DNA from: Bacillota bacterium
GTDB taxonomy: Bacteria; Bacillota; Clostridia; Lachnospirales; Lachnospiraceae
DNA: 64,000 bases
NCBI GenBank assembly: GCA_023410575.1
Contig: JAEYPP010000074.1
Coordinates: forward strand, 1-64,000
Direction: 5' to 3'
Below, one piece after another: positions 44,639 to 54,206 of this stretch; the stretch's first letter is position 1; every line of letters begins with the position of its first letter. A program made the translations under genes and the position numbers. The notes under the pieces were generated by a model. That model was not told the DNA's origin. It made no database searches and saw only the letters and a list, made by a program, of their open reading frames with translations.

Positions 44639-44687
44639 TTTTTTATGAACAAGGAAATACAGAGGAATTTCCTTGTTCATAAAAAAA
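44639..44687. terminator. Hairpin with T-runs on both sides
   Basis: ATGAACAAGGAAAT (44645-44658) pairs with ATTTCCTTGTTCAT (44667-44680), loop ACAGAGGA, flanked by a T-run on the left and an A-run on the right. It lies between the oadB upstream region and the repeat that follows the chemoreceptor gene. Confidence 0.7.
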
Positions 44688-44782
44688 GAGCTTGATGATA
44701 TATTTTCGGAGTGCCTTACCAGTCCACACAATCTTAGTGGGCTTGTGAGCAAAGCTCGCCGATGAAAATATACCATCAAGCT
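44688..44782. repeat. Palindromic intergenic element (family A)
   Basis: Outer arms GAGCTTGATGATATATTTTC and its partner GAAAATATACCATCAAGCTC pair with one mismatch. The core is GTGCCTTACCAGTCCACAC...GTGGGCTTGTGAGCAAAGC. It lies 57 bases past the stop of the chemoreceptor gene. Confidence 0.85.
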
Positions 44783-44839
44783 CCTTCTTATTTCAAAATC
44801 TTACTAGTCACAACAAAGATGATAGAGCGAGTCAACTTT

Positions 44840-46864
44840 TTATGAAAACTGGCTCAATACATCATTAATTGAAACGATGTTCTTTTCATTCTTTTCAACT
44901 AAATCCGATAAATTATCAAGTACAGATAATAAATTCTCTGCAGAACCCACAATTTCCTTAACACCTGCTTCATTATTGGATGTTGCTAAGACCATATTCT
45001 CAATATTAAATCTTATATTATTCATACTAGATTTTAATATTGTAACCTCATTATAGATTTTTTTCATACTAGCTTCTAGCTCATTAATATCACCAGTATA
45101 AGTAGTAGATTGTTCTCCAACCTCTTTAAAAGTATCATTTACTCCAGTTAAGTAGACAATAATATCTTCAAAGCATTGATTGGTCATCTCAATGGAATCA
45201 TTACTCTGCTCAACAATATCTCGAATTGATACAACTGTCTTTTGCGTTTGCTCAGCTAGCTTCTTAATCTCATCTGCAACAACAGCAAAACCTTTTCCTG
45301 CTTCACCTGCTCGAGCTGCTTCAATAGATGCATTTAAAGATAATAAATTTGTTTGTGCTGAAATCTGCAGAATCGTATCTACCAATTCACTAATTCTCTC
45401 AATTGCCTTTAAGCTACTAATTGCCTCGTTAATCTTATCTTTTGTTTCCACCATCTTTGTATTGCCTTTAGTAATCTTTTCCTCAATACTATTATTAATT
45501 ATATTCGTCTTAGATATCATATTATCTGTGACACCTTTACTTTGCCCACACATATCCTCAATTTGAATGGTAAGTTGTGTCATCTTAGAAATGGATTCAT
45601 TAACACTAGCAATACTCTCATTCGTCGTTATGATACTGGCAAATAATTCTTCTGATGTTGCACTATTACCAGTTGCATTATCACTTAAATCATGAATACT
45701 ATCACTTAACTCCGTGCTATTCTTTTCTAAATCAGTACAACAATCCTTTAACAAATCTGATATCTCATTCATTGTCTTATGGATATGATAAGAAGCATTT
45801 TCAAGCTTTCCAATTTCGTCTTTACTATTATTCTCAATAATATCTCGGGTACCTGATAACTCAAGATGACTCAATCGATCAAGATTCCTGGTGACTTTTC
45901 TAACATCATGTACAACTGTACCAATCGTAACCCAAGAAAGTATCAAGATAACTAAAGTTACCAATATCGTAAAACTAATAAATGCAAATTTAAATTGATT
46001 CACACCTTGATAAATTTCAGAATAATGGCCTTCTAAAGTTATAAACCAATCGCTATCCTCAAGGAACTTGTAAACACAAATTCTACGTTCTCCCCCTTCA
46101 ATCACAAAGTCGTAAGAGCCAATTAATCCGTCTTCTTTATTAACCTCAATTGTACTAGGCTGACCGACTAGTTCTGGGTCTGCATTATACATATATGTCT
46201 TTTTTGTCAAATCAATCAGTGCTACTTCACAATCTGAAAAAGTATTCGTTGCGACTGTTTTAATTGTTTCTATGTAATCAGTTGCATAAAAAGCACATCC
46301 GATATAACCCATAGGTTTTCCACTATCATCCTTCACTAGATAAAATGTATTTAAAACTAATGTTTTTCCATCTGATCTCGAAATTGCAATTCCTCCATTA
46401 TAAAAGCCATCAGAAGCTATTAACGAGTCTTGTAATTGCTTTAATGCTTCGTCTTTTCTATATGGTTTGCCAATAACATTTGGATTAGTATTATGTGTTA
46501 ATCCTACCGATTCAAAAGTAGCAATGTAAAGTCCTTCGATTCCCTCGATTCCTTCGGCAAATCGGGCGGTATCTTCTTGTGCCTTTTTTTGATACTCAGA
46601 ATTTGTCGGATCTTCAAGAGCTAATTTCACGCTCTCCATTTTACTAAAATCTAAAGAAACCTGCTTTACATGTTGCACATAAAGTTGAGAAGAGGATTCA
46701 CAGCTTTCAATCAAGTCGTACATAGTATTTCTAATCATTTGGTTTGTATTATCTTTCATGCTTTTGTAGCTCAGAAAAAATAATAATGTCATTGATATGA
46801 TTACGGTTATTAATATTGGTACAAGTAAACGTAATCTTAAATTCTTTCTTTTCTTTGATTTCAT
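44840..46864 (-). CDS. Methyl-accepting chemotaxis protein with double-Cache sensor
   Basis: 674-aa transmembrane chemoreceptor. It has a first helix at ~10-30, a periplasm-side domain (~35-285) with dCache-like segments ([47 protein letters not shown]), a second helix (~295-320), and a HAMP-like linker. The signalling hairpin tip reads [20 protein letters not shown]. The start [11 protein letters not shown] (46864) follows GGGGG at 8 bases. The ligand cannot be read from sequence; dCache receptors often sense amino acids or carboxylates. No other chemotaxis gene is adjacent. Confidence 0.92.
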   Translation of the reverse strand: MKSKKRKNLRLRLLVPILITVIISMTLLFFLSYKSMKDNTNQMIRNTMYDLIESCESSSQLYVQHVKQVSLDFSKMESVKLALEDPTNSEYQKKAQEDTARFAEGIEGIEGLYIATFESVGLTHNTNPNVIGKPYRKDEALKQLQDSLIASDGFYNGGIAISRSDGKTLVLNTFYLVKDDSGKPMGYIGCAFYATDYIETIKTVATNTFSDCEVALIDLTKKTYMYNADPELVGQPSTIEVNKEDGLIGSYDFVIEGGERRICVYKFLEDSDWFITLEGHYSEIYQGVNQFKFAFISFTILVTLVILILSWVTIGTVVHDVRKVTRNLDRLSHLELSGTRDIIENNSKDEIGKLENASYHIHKTMNEISDLLKDCCTDLEKNSTELSDSIHDLSDNATGNSATSEELFASIITTNESIASVNESISKMTQLTIQIEDMCGQSKGVTDNMISKTNIINNSIEEKITKGNTKMVETKDKINEAISSLKAIERISELVDTILQISAQTNLLSLNASIEAARAGEAGKGFAVVADEIKKLAEQTQKTVVSIRDIVEQSNDSIEMTNQCFEDIIVYLTGVNDTFKEVGEQSTTYTGDINELEASMKKIYNEVTILKSSMNNIRFNIENMVLATSNNEAGVKEIVGSAENLLSVLDNLSDLVEKNEKNIVSINDVLSQFS

Positions 46865-47040
46865 ATCGTCTGCCCCCTTAAGACTATTTAATAATTTTAT
46901 AAATTTATTATACCTTTTTACCAAATTTTAGTCAATATTTGATATAATCTCCCTAATTACGCCAAAAAATGTATATCTATTGTCGAAAGTTTTTCCAATA
47001 AAGCAAAAAATGTGGATGTCGCACAGCTGATTATTGAATA

Positions 47041-47143
47041 AAAGAATGAAGGATGATGGTATTTTCGGAGTGCCTTACAAGTCCCCACACGGGCTTGTGA
47101 GCGTAGCGCTACAGCGAAAATATACCATCATCCTTCATTCTTT
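47041..47143. repeat. Palindromic intergenic element (family A)
   Basis: Outer arms AAAGAATGAAGGATGATGGT and ACCATCATCCTTCATTCTTT are perfect complements over 20 bases. The core GTGCCTTACAAGTCCCCACACGGGCTTGTGAGC matches the other family A copies. It starts 50 bases past the stop of the hydrolase gene. Confidence 0.85.
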
Positions 47144-47193
47144 ATTCATACTGCCCTTAGTCTGACAGCTTCCTTTACAAATAACGAGTAACG

Positions 47194-47841
47194 TTATTCT
47201 GTATATACTTTAATCCAACCAATAATTTCTGTTCTTACAACATCTTTATTGTTACTTATAGTTACCATCTCATTACCATGAGCAGGATCCTCTTGTGGTT
47301 TAATCTTACAAGGCTTTGTAACAATCTCTTCTGCAAACTGCTTAGATATATCTGTCAAGCCATATTGATCATTCTTTGAATAATAAACTAACATTGGAAC
47401 ATGGCCTTTCTTCTGTGAGTTTTTTTTCACTGCATCATCAATTTCTGACACAGATAGAAGAACAGCAGTTTGAACTGTATAAGGTTTATCCTCTTTGCCT
47501 AGAATCTCAAGCAAATCTTTTCCGCCATGGCATCCACCAAGAAATACTACTTTATTTGTATCAATAATGTCAGCATACTTGTTAAGAGTATAGTTTATTG
47601 CACTTTCAACATTGGATGTGTCCCATGCATTCCATGTAATATTAACTGTAATGAACCCAGCCTCGGCAATATCCTCAGGAAAATCACCCCAAGCAGACTT
47701 ATCAGCATAACCATTATGTGCCATAAATACTACTGGATACTTTTGCCCCTTAACCATATCTGGTGGTAATAAAACATCTTGTTCCAAAGTTAGATAAGGC
47801 TCCGATGCTATAGTAAGAACTTTAGTTCCTTTCTTTTTCAT
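47194..47841 (-). CDS. Dienelactone-hydrolase-like alpha/beta hydrolase
   Basis: 215-aa cytosolic alpha/beta hydrolase. The nucleophile elbow is FLGGCHGGKD, so the nucleophile is Cys, as in dienelactone hydrolases, rather than Ser. The likely acid is Asp in YYSKNDQYG and the His is in EDPAHGNEM. The oxyanion-loop segment is VVFMAHNGYADKSAWGDF. Substrate unknown. GGAGG lies 9 bases before the ATG. It stands 118 bases downstream of an AraC-type regulator on the same strand and may be its target. Confidence 0.8.
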   Translation of the reverse strand: MKKKGTKVLTIASEPYLTLEQDVLLPPDMVKGQKYPVVFMAHNGYADKSAWGDFPEDIAEAGFITVNITWNAWDTSNVESAINYTLNKYADIIDTNKVVFLGGCHGGKDLLEILGKEDKPYTVQTAVLLSVSEIDDAVKKNSQKKGHVPMLVYYSKNDQYGLTDISKQFAEEIVTKPCKIKPQEDPAHGNEMVTISNNKDVVRTEIIGWIKVYTE

Positions 47842-47959
47842 ACCATTAACCTCCGTTTAGAATAGACTATCTACTTGAATCATTTATAATACAAAGATAA
47901 TCTAAATTAACTAAACAATATATGGTAAAAACTCACCAAAACATGGAATATATTCACTT

Positions 47960-48877
47960 TTACATCAGAGTGTAGAGTGTGCGATATTGTGCAGGTGTGT
48001 GACCATACCTTCTCTTAAAGCTTTTCATAAAATTACTTAATTCATTAATCCCAACTCGATCACATATTTCATAAACAGGTACGTTTGTATTAATAAGAAG
48101 ACTTTCTGCAACTTTTAATCGATGTAAATTTAAATATGAAATCGGAGTATATCCCGTAAGCTTAGTAAAACGTTCATTTAATGAATTACGATTGATATTA
48201 AAGTGTTTCGTAATTTGCTCAATAGTTATTTTACTTGAATAATTCGAATGTAGAAACTCTAAGACAGCTTCCATTTCCTTTTGATTTTCATTCAATTCTA
48301 AAAGCTCATTGGAAGCTGAGTTATCAATATACCGCATTTGTAAGATAATAAGTATTTCAATAAGATAAGAACGACTTCTACAAGGCCAAAAGCAATCTGA
48401 CTCTAAAATAATCTGACTATGTAACTTATTAAATAATTGAAGCATCCGATAAAACGTTGTAATCTCAACGTTAAAAATACCATTCAATGGTTTTTCCCTT
48501 AAAAAAAATGGTTCTAATAAGAATCTGTCTTGGATAATAGAGGTTGGATATTCAAAATTAAAATCACATGTTATTATATTATCGTAACTAAAAATTTGAT
48601 TAATAACGCTAGGGTGGAAATAGATAATATCCATCTCATATTCACTTTTCTGATTCATCCATACAACCTTATCTCTCTCATTAAAGCTAAATACACTGGG
48701 TGCAGTAATTACGATTGTTTTACCATTCATATTAAGTATTGTAGTGCCCTTCTTAAATAACACTAATTTATAAGCATTTTCTTCGATAGGGCTCTCTAAC
48801 GACACTACATTCTCAGCACAAGTAACCTGCAAACAGTACCCTTTAAATATGACCTTACCGATTTTCCAATCAAGCAT
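47960..48877 (-). CDS. AraC family transcriptional regulator
   Basis: 305-aa regulator. The N-terminal ~190 residues form a cupin-like sensor domain (EENAYKLVLFKKGTTILNM, then VFSFNERDKVVW). The C-terminal double helix-turn-helix has KITIEQITKHFNINRNSLNE and VYEICDRVGINELSNFMKSF, then RRYGHTPAQYR, the AraC signature. AGGGGG lies upstream of the ATG at 48877. It precedes the hydrolase gene on the same strand. Confidence 0.92.
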   Translation of the reverse strand: MLDWKIGKVIFKGYCLQVTCAENVVSLESPIEENAYKLVLFKKGTTILNMNGKTIVITAPSVFSFNERDKVVWMNQKSEYEMDIIYFHPSVINQIFSYDNIITCDFNFEYPTSIIQDRFLLEPFFLREKPLNGIFNVEITTFYRMLQLFNKLHSQIILESDCFWPCRSRSYLIEILIILQMRYIDNSASNELLELNENQKEMEAVLEFLHSNYSSKITIEQITKHFNINRNSLNERFTKLTGYTPISYLNLHRLKVAESLLINTNVPVYEICDRVGINELSNFMKSFKRRYGHTPAQYRTLYTLM

Positions 48878-49058
48878 CTTTTCAATCCCCCTCTGATTGC
48901 ATCCAAACTAAGTTATATAAATAGTACCCAAGTTATTTTTTCTTTTTAGTAATAATTCGACATTTTTGTATAACTTATTTTATCACTTCTTAATAATTTA
49001 TACTATAAAATACTTTTTCTATTATTAGAATCAGTCCATATATTCGATATTATGACAA

Positions 49059-49103
49059 CAAAAAAATGCATGAAGGATATCACTTAAATTGTTATATCCC
49101 TCA
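49059..49103 (-). terminator. Terminator of pheST
   Basis: Minus strand: TGAGGGATATAAC, 6-base loop, GTGATATCCTTCA, then TGCA and seven T. It lies about 70 bases past the pheT stop. The ~180 bases from here to the AraC-gene start are AT-rich and probably hold its promoter. Confidence 0.75.
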
Positions 49104-49171
49104 TACACTTTTCTATCTTATCGAAGTCCTTTTATTGAACTCATAAACATTATATAAAACTCTTCATTCTA

Positions 49172-51592
49172 TTAAGATCTAAGATCAATCGCGAGTTTCT
49201 TATTTAGGTTCTTTAATATTTTCTTTACAAACCCATCGACGGAATCTGCTGCAAATGCTTCATCCTTAGGTGTAAATTCAATTGTAAATGCCATACTCTT
49301 CTTATCTTCTGGTATCTGAGCTCCTTGATATACATCGAACAACTTAATACTCTTAATATAGTTACATGCTTCGAAAATTGCTTCTTCAACCTGACCACAA
49401 GTAATTTCCTTATCCATTAATAAAGCAAGGTCACGCTTTTCTTCAGCAAATTTAGGAAGTGGATGAAACATTGGTCTCTTTCCAAACCATTGAGAAACGA
49501 TTGCTAAATCAATTTCCATAAGGTAAGCTGATTCTGGCATATCAAGGTCATTTTGAATATCATATGCCACTTTTCCTAAATAACCCACTTGAATTCCATC
49601 ACATATAATTGCTGCAGTCTGATATGGATGTAGGAATGTTTTCTCACATGTTTCATAAGTGAATTTTAAGCATAAGCTATCTGCTACTGTTTCTGCAATT
49701 CCCTTAAGAGTAAAGAAGTTCTCTTTCGCACCAAATAAACCAACACAAAGTACTTCATGCTCATCTGGGTATTCGGTTAATGGAAGTTCTTTTGGTAAGA
49801 AGATATTAGCGATTTCGAACAATCTTCCTTCTAAGTTTCCTCTCTTCTCATTACGTGCAATCGCATTTAACATAGAAGCTGCAAGCGTTGTTCTCATAAG
49901 AGAGAGATCTTCATTAATTGGATTTAATAATCTAATTGCTTTTCTTTCTACAGCATCCTCAGGATATCTTAATAGATCAAGATCCGATGGTGAAAAGAAG
50001 GAGTAATGAATACATTCATATGCACCAGTGCCACATAAAGTCTTTTTCAACTTCAATTTTCTCTTCTGAGTATCGGTAAGACCACCCATTGTAACCTTTG
50101 CTGTTGGTAGGAAGGTTGGTGTTACATGATCATAACCATACATACGGATTACTTCTTCTGAAATATCAGGATAATCCTCAATGTCTTCACGGTACGCAGG
50201 TATCTGAATTGTTAATTCATCTCCATTGATTACTGGAGAAAAATCAAGGTTTGTCATAATACGTACAATTTCATCATCTGGAACTTGAATACCAATAACA
50301 CTATTTATCTTACTAATACTAACACTCATTTCTTTTGGTTGTATAGAATTACCTGTATTAACATCAACATGAGTTGAAGAAATCTTACCACAACCTAACT
50401 CTTCCACTAAGTGAAGGGCACGGTTTAAACCAAGTACAGTAGAATACTCATCTACGCCTTTTTCATATCTAGCACTTGCATCGGTACGTTTACCAATCGC
50501 ACGTGCAGTTTTTCTAATATTATCACGAGCAAACTTTGCGGATTCAAAGATGACAGAAGCTGTATTGTCACGGATTTCAGAATTTAATCCACCCATAACA
50601 CCTGCAATCGCTACTGGCTTGACACCATCACAAATCACAAGATTATTCGAATTCAGCTTATGTTCTTGTGAATCTAGCGTAACGATTTCTTCATCATCTT
50701 TTGCACGTCTTATATGAATTGCGTTACCTTCAATATAAGCTCCGTCAAATGCGTGCATTGGCTGACCGATTTCCATCAATACATAATTGGTAATATCTAC
50801 GATATTAGAAATGGAGTCCAAACCAACCAAAGCAAGTCTTCTCTTCATCCAAGCAGGAGATTCACCAATCTTTACATCAGATACATAATGAGCCATATAA
50901 CGTGGACAAAGGTCAGTTGCATCTACTGTAACCTTGAAACCTTCTTTTGTTACATCCGTTGCTGTATAGTCGGTTGCTGGCATCTTAAGCTCATTACCTA
51001 GAATTGCAGATACTTCACGCGCAATTCCAAGGATACTCTGGCAATCTGGTCGATTTGCAGTAATGGAAATATCAAAGATATAGTCATCAAGACCAAGGAT
51101 TGGTTTTACGTCCGAACCAGGTGTCGCATCCTCTGGTAAAACTACAAGACCGTTATAGCCTGCACCTGGATACATATTTTCACTAACACCAAGCTCAACA
51201 CCAGAACAAAGCATACCACAAGATTCATATCCACGAAGCTTGCCCTTCTTAATTGTCATAATGCCTTCCACCGTCTTGTGGTCTTTCGCAGTTGCATAAA
51301 CAGTTGCTCCAACTAAAGCCAGAGGGAACTTACCACCTGCTTTAACGTTATCTGCACCACAGCAAACTTGGAATGTTCCATGTTCGCCTGCATCCACTTG
51401 ACATAAGCTTAGATGCGTATCTGGAATGCCTTCACATTCCCTTACAAGACCTACAACAACATTACTAATATCCTTACCAACTTCAATTAGCTCTTCTACC
51501 TCGAATCCACTTGAAAATAATCTTCTCTCAAGTTCTTCGGGAGTTACATTTATATCTACATATTCCTTTAACCAACTCAATGGAACTAACAT
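49172..51592 (-). CDS. pheT: Phenylalanyl-tRNA synthetase beta subunit
   Basis: 806-aa beta subunit of the (alpha-beta)2 enzyme that charges tRNA-Phe. It has the N-terminal MLVPLSWLKEYVDI, the EMAP/OB-type tRNA-binding domain (VVGLVRECEGIPDTHLSLCQ), B3/B4 editing regions (ANRPDCQSILGIAREVSAI), and the C-terminal anticodon-binding FDX-ACB domain (FAEEKRDLALLMDKE). AAGGAGG lies upstream of the ATG. It follows pheS by 21 bases; both are under the upstream T-box. Confidence 0.98.
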   Translation of the reverse strand: MLVPLSWLKEYVDINVTPEELERRLFSSGFEVEELIEVGKDISNVVVGLVRECEGIPDTHLSLCQVDAGEHGTFQVCCGADNVKAGGKFPLALVGATVYATAKDHKTVEGIMTIKKGKLRGYESCGMLCSGVELGVSENMYPGAGYNGLVVLPEDATPGSDVKPILGLDDYIFDISITANRPDCQSILGIAREVSAILGNELKMPATDYTATDVTKEGFKVTVDATDLCPRYMAHYVSDVKIGESPAWMKRRLALVGLDSISNIVDITNYVLMEIGQPMHAFDGAYIEGNAIHIRRAKDDEEIVTLDSQEHKLNSNNLVICDGVKPVAIAGVMGGLNSEIRDNTASVIFESAKFARDNIRKTARAIGKRTDASARYEKGVDEYSTVLGLNRALHLVEELGCGKISSTHVDVNTGNSIQPKEMSVSISKINSVIGIQVPDDEIVRIMTNLDFSPVINGDELTIQIPAYREDIEDYPDISEEVIRMYGYDHVTPTFLPTAKVTMGGLTDTQKRKLKLKKTLCGTGAYECIHYSFFSPSDLDLLRYPEDAVERKAIRLLNPINEDLSLMRTTLAASMLNAIARNEKRGNLEGRLFEIANIFLPKELPLTEYPDEHEVLCVGLFGAKENFFTLKGIAETVADSLCLKFTYETCEKTFLHPYQTAAIICDGIQVGYLGKVAYDIQNDLDMPESAYLMEIDLAIVSQWFGKRPMFHPLPKFAEEKRDLALLMDKEITCGQVEEAIFEACNYIKSIKLFDVYQGAQIPEDKKSMAFTIEFTPKDEAFAADSVDGFVKKILKNLNKKLAIDLRS

Positions 51593-51613
51593 AATAAGCC
51601 TCCTTTATCTTTC

Positions 51614-52648
51614 TTAATCGTCGATTTGTTTTAGTACACGCATGTCAGACTCGAATAATGTCTTAATATTGTTAATACCATATTTGAGCATCGCAATACG
51701 TTCAATACCAATACCAAATGCAAGACCACTGTATTCGTTGGAATCAATGTTACAGTTCTCAAGTACTTTCTTATTTACAATACCAGCTCCAAGAATTTCA
51801 ATCCAACCAGTTCCCTTACAAAGCTTGCAGCCTTTACCACCGCATTCAAAGCAGCTACAGTCAACTTCAACACTAGGTTCAGTAAATGGGAAATAGGATG
51901 GTCTTAAACGTGTTGTTATACCCTCACCGAATACCTTTTTTACAAATACATCTAGCATTCCCTTCAAGTCGCCAAGAGTAATGTTTTTGTCAACAACAAG
52001 ACCTTCCATCTGCGTAAACATTGGAGAATGTGTTGCATCATCATCCGAACGGAATACCTTTCCTGGAGATAAAATCTTAATTGGAGGCTGTTTTGCTTCC
52101 ATCACGTGAATCTGTCCTGCAGAAGTCTGTGTACGAAGAAGAAACTCAGGCGACAAGTAAAACGTATCCTGCATATCACGAGCTGGATGATCGTGAGGGG
52201 TATTTAATGCTGTAAAGTTATAATAATCTGTTTCAATTTCTTTTCCTTCATATATTTCAAAGCCCATACCAGCAAAAATATCAATCAACTGATTAATCAC
52301 TTGAGTTACTGGATGAAGATTACCACACTCTGTCTTAACAGCTGGCATCGTAATATCAATTTTCTCTGATTCATAACGCATCTGAAGTTCTTTTTCTTTC
52401 GCTTTTTCATCAAGCTCGTTAAAGAAGTTCGTAGCCCATTCTTTTAGTTCATTCACACCCTTACCGTAATTAGCTCTCTCTTCTGGTGCAATATTTCTCA
52501 TCTCTTTCATTAAGAGACCAATTTTTCCTGTCTTGGAATCGAGATACTTTTTCTTCATCTCGTAGACAGCTTTAGAACTATTCATTTGCTCTAAACTAGA
52601 CATAATTTCCTGCTTGATTGCAACCATGTTCTCATTTAATCCTTGCAT
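51614..52648 (-). CDS. pheS: Phenylalanyl-tRNA synthetase alpha subunit
   Basis: 344-aa catalytic alpha subunit. An N-terminal coiled coil (about 1-90) is followed by the class II catalytic core: [39 protein letters not shown] (motif 2 region), [12 protein letters not shown] and the motif 3 [19 protein letters not shown] Cys-rich [14 protein letters not shown] insert could bind zinc. AGGAG lies 9 bases before the ATG. First gene of pheST. Confidence 0.98.
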   Translation of the reverse strand: MQGLNENMVAIKQEIMSSLEQMNSSKAVYEMKKKYLDSKTGKIGLLMKEMRNIAPEERANYGKGVNELKEWATNFFNELDEKAKEKELQMRYESEKIDITMPAVKTECGNLHPVTQVINQLIDIFAGMGFEIYEGKEIETDYYNFTALNTPHDHPARDMQDTFYLSPEFLLRTQTSAGQIHVMEAKQPPIKILSPGKVFRSDDDATHSPMFTQMEGLVVDKNITLGDLKGMLDVFVKKVFGEGITTRLRPSYFPFTEPSVEVDCSCFECGGKGCKLCKGTGWIEILGAGIVNKKVLENCNIDSNEYSGLAFGIGIERIAMLKYGINNIKTLFESDMRVLKQIDD

Positions 52649-52852
52649 AAAATTACTCCTACTTTCTTAATATTTTTACGTGAGTCAGACTTTTTTTGTA
52701 TTCAGATTTCAAAAGACCTTGCAATTGTCTTTTGCACACAAACAAACTTGCGATTCATGTGATGAGAAATACTCATCACACTCTCACTACATTTCTGTGC
52801 AAAAAACAATTTCCATCACCTCTAGAGGCTTTTGATATCTGAAAAATGGGAA

Positions 52853-53100
52853 CAAAAAAAGCCCGCTCCACACTTTAATAAGTATGGGACGAGCAAACCC
52901 GCGGTACCACCCATGTTCAGATATGTAATAATATCTGCACTTGATATGCTTTAATGCAGCAACTACATTCACTTAATCTATGTAATCTAAATCATTACAT
53001 GTAGTTTTCGTGAAAAACTCCAGTGCTGAAATTCATCTGTAACTCATTCATCCGTGCTCCCAGCCGACGACACAGACTCTCTGTGAACTTAAAATTACAA
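52853..53100 (-). promoter_or_regulatory. T-box riboswitch (tRNA-Phe sensing) with terminator, leader of pheST
   Basis: On the minus strand the highly conserved T-box sequence GGTGGTACCGCGGG lies at 52899-52912. It is followed by the terminator GCTCGTCCCATACTT...AGTGTGGAGCGGGC and seven T (52853-52894). Upstream are the conserved GAGAGT of stem I (about 53077-53084) and a plausible TTC (Phe) specifier at 53028-53030 in a GAATTTCAGC context. Uncharged tRNA-Phe would favour read-through into pheST. Between the terminator and pheS (52649-52852) there is one small hairpin (about 52758-52780) and no gene. Confidence 0.93.
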
Positions 53101-53226
53101 ACTACTTACACACCTTCAACATTTATGCCTATTGTAAACTAAGTTTTTCAAGTAGTCAATAACAATTTTCATTCTATCATTATTATGACTTACTCAATTA
53201 ATTTCTTCGCTCTATTATAGTAAAAA

Positions 53227-53790
53227 TCATAGTTCGATTCTATCTTTATATGTAGAATAGTGTGCAACAATTTGAGGACAACGCTGGAAAATATTATTCT
53301 TTAGTTCACTAATTGTATTCCTGCCTTTTGCATAAACGCTAATCTTAATCTCATAATTTGGCAAAACTAGAACGATTGAATGTTCCGCTCTAATTCCATT
53401 ATACGACATCGAATTCTCACTAATCCTCGTGATATCATCAAATGCTGCCATTTGTGTAATGTCCTTTGCGTTAGCAATAATTCGATTGGAATAGATAATG
53501 AATTTATCCTGATAAATAATATCACTAAAAAGCTCATCTGCTTGTTCTAGTAATTTAGGATTTTTCTTCATACAACGATCCTTCATAGGATTGACGCACT
53601 TAACAATACCTATAATTGCAATAGAGTACATAAGCAAAGCCATTCCTGATATAAAAAGTCCAAGTTCAGGCGCTTTACCAACAAACATGACGAAAGCTGC
53701 AAAGGAAAATAATAATCCTGTAATTACTCCTAATACAATCATTCTAACTGCATTTGATTTGATTTTCTTAATAACACGTTCTCTTCCCAT
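53227..53790 (-). CDS. Uncharacterised membrane protein with two helices
   Basis: 187-aa product starting MGRERVIKKIKSNAVRMI. Two membrane helices at about 15-35 and 43-63 are followed by a soluble domain (FIIYSNRIIANAKDITQMAA, then IRAEHSIVLVLPNYEIKISV). The shape resembles YcxB-like small proteins, but I cannot place it firmly. The start is uncertain: the GGAG is 11 bases from this ATG and an upstream in-frame extension exists to 53844. It lies just upstream of the T-box leader, same strand. Confidence 0.65.
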   Translation of the reverse strand: MGRERVIKKIKSNAVRMIVLGVITGLLFSFAAFVMFVGKAPELGLFISGMALLMYSIAIIGIVKCVNPMKDRCMKKNPKLLEQADELFSDIIYQDKFIIYSNRIIANAKDITQMAAFDDITRISENSMSYNGIRAEHSIVLVLPNYEIKISVYAKGRNTISELKNNIFQRCPQIVAHYSTYKDRIEL

Positions 53791-54206
53791 ATCCTTTATA
53801 TCTCCTTTTACTATATCCGCGTCGGGACATTGTAAGTAATGCAAAAAATATCGTTATATCTTTATATATCCCACCATTTTATTCCATAATATCACATATA
53901 GAGCAAACTTAAAAGTAGAAAATGAGTTTGAGGAACCATGCTAATTCAAATTAATTGGTACCATTTCTTACCGCATTATATACTGCGACTTTAATTACCT
54001 CATCAAAAATTTTTTAAACAGTGTTTCATATTTGAACAATTAAAGCAGACTTAACTTTTCAAATATCAATTTTGATACTATAAGCAAAAGAATTGTGGGA
54101 AATTATTCTATAATATGTTATGATTATACATGATCAGGGTAATATATTGCAAACATTGAAGTTATTTCTAAAATTTATGTATGGGGATACTAAGGAGGTA
54201 TAACTT

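Noticed and set aside
52787..52972. 61-aa minus-strand open frame
   Set aside because: It lies inside the T-box leader and terminator; no ribosome site.
54086..54114. Sigma-28 chemotaxis-type promoter before the hydrogenase-like chemoreceptor
   Set aside because: A TATAAT is present but no GCCGATAA or TAAA pair at the right spacing.
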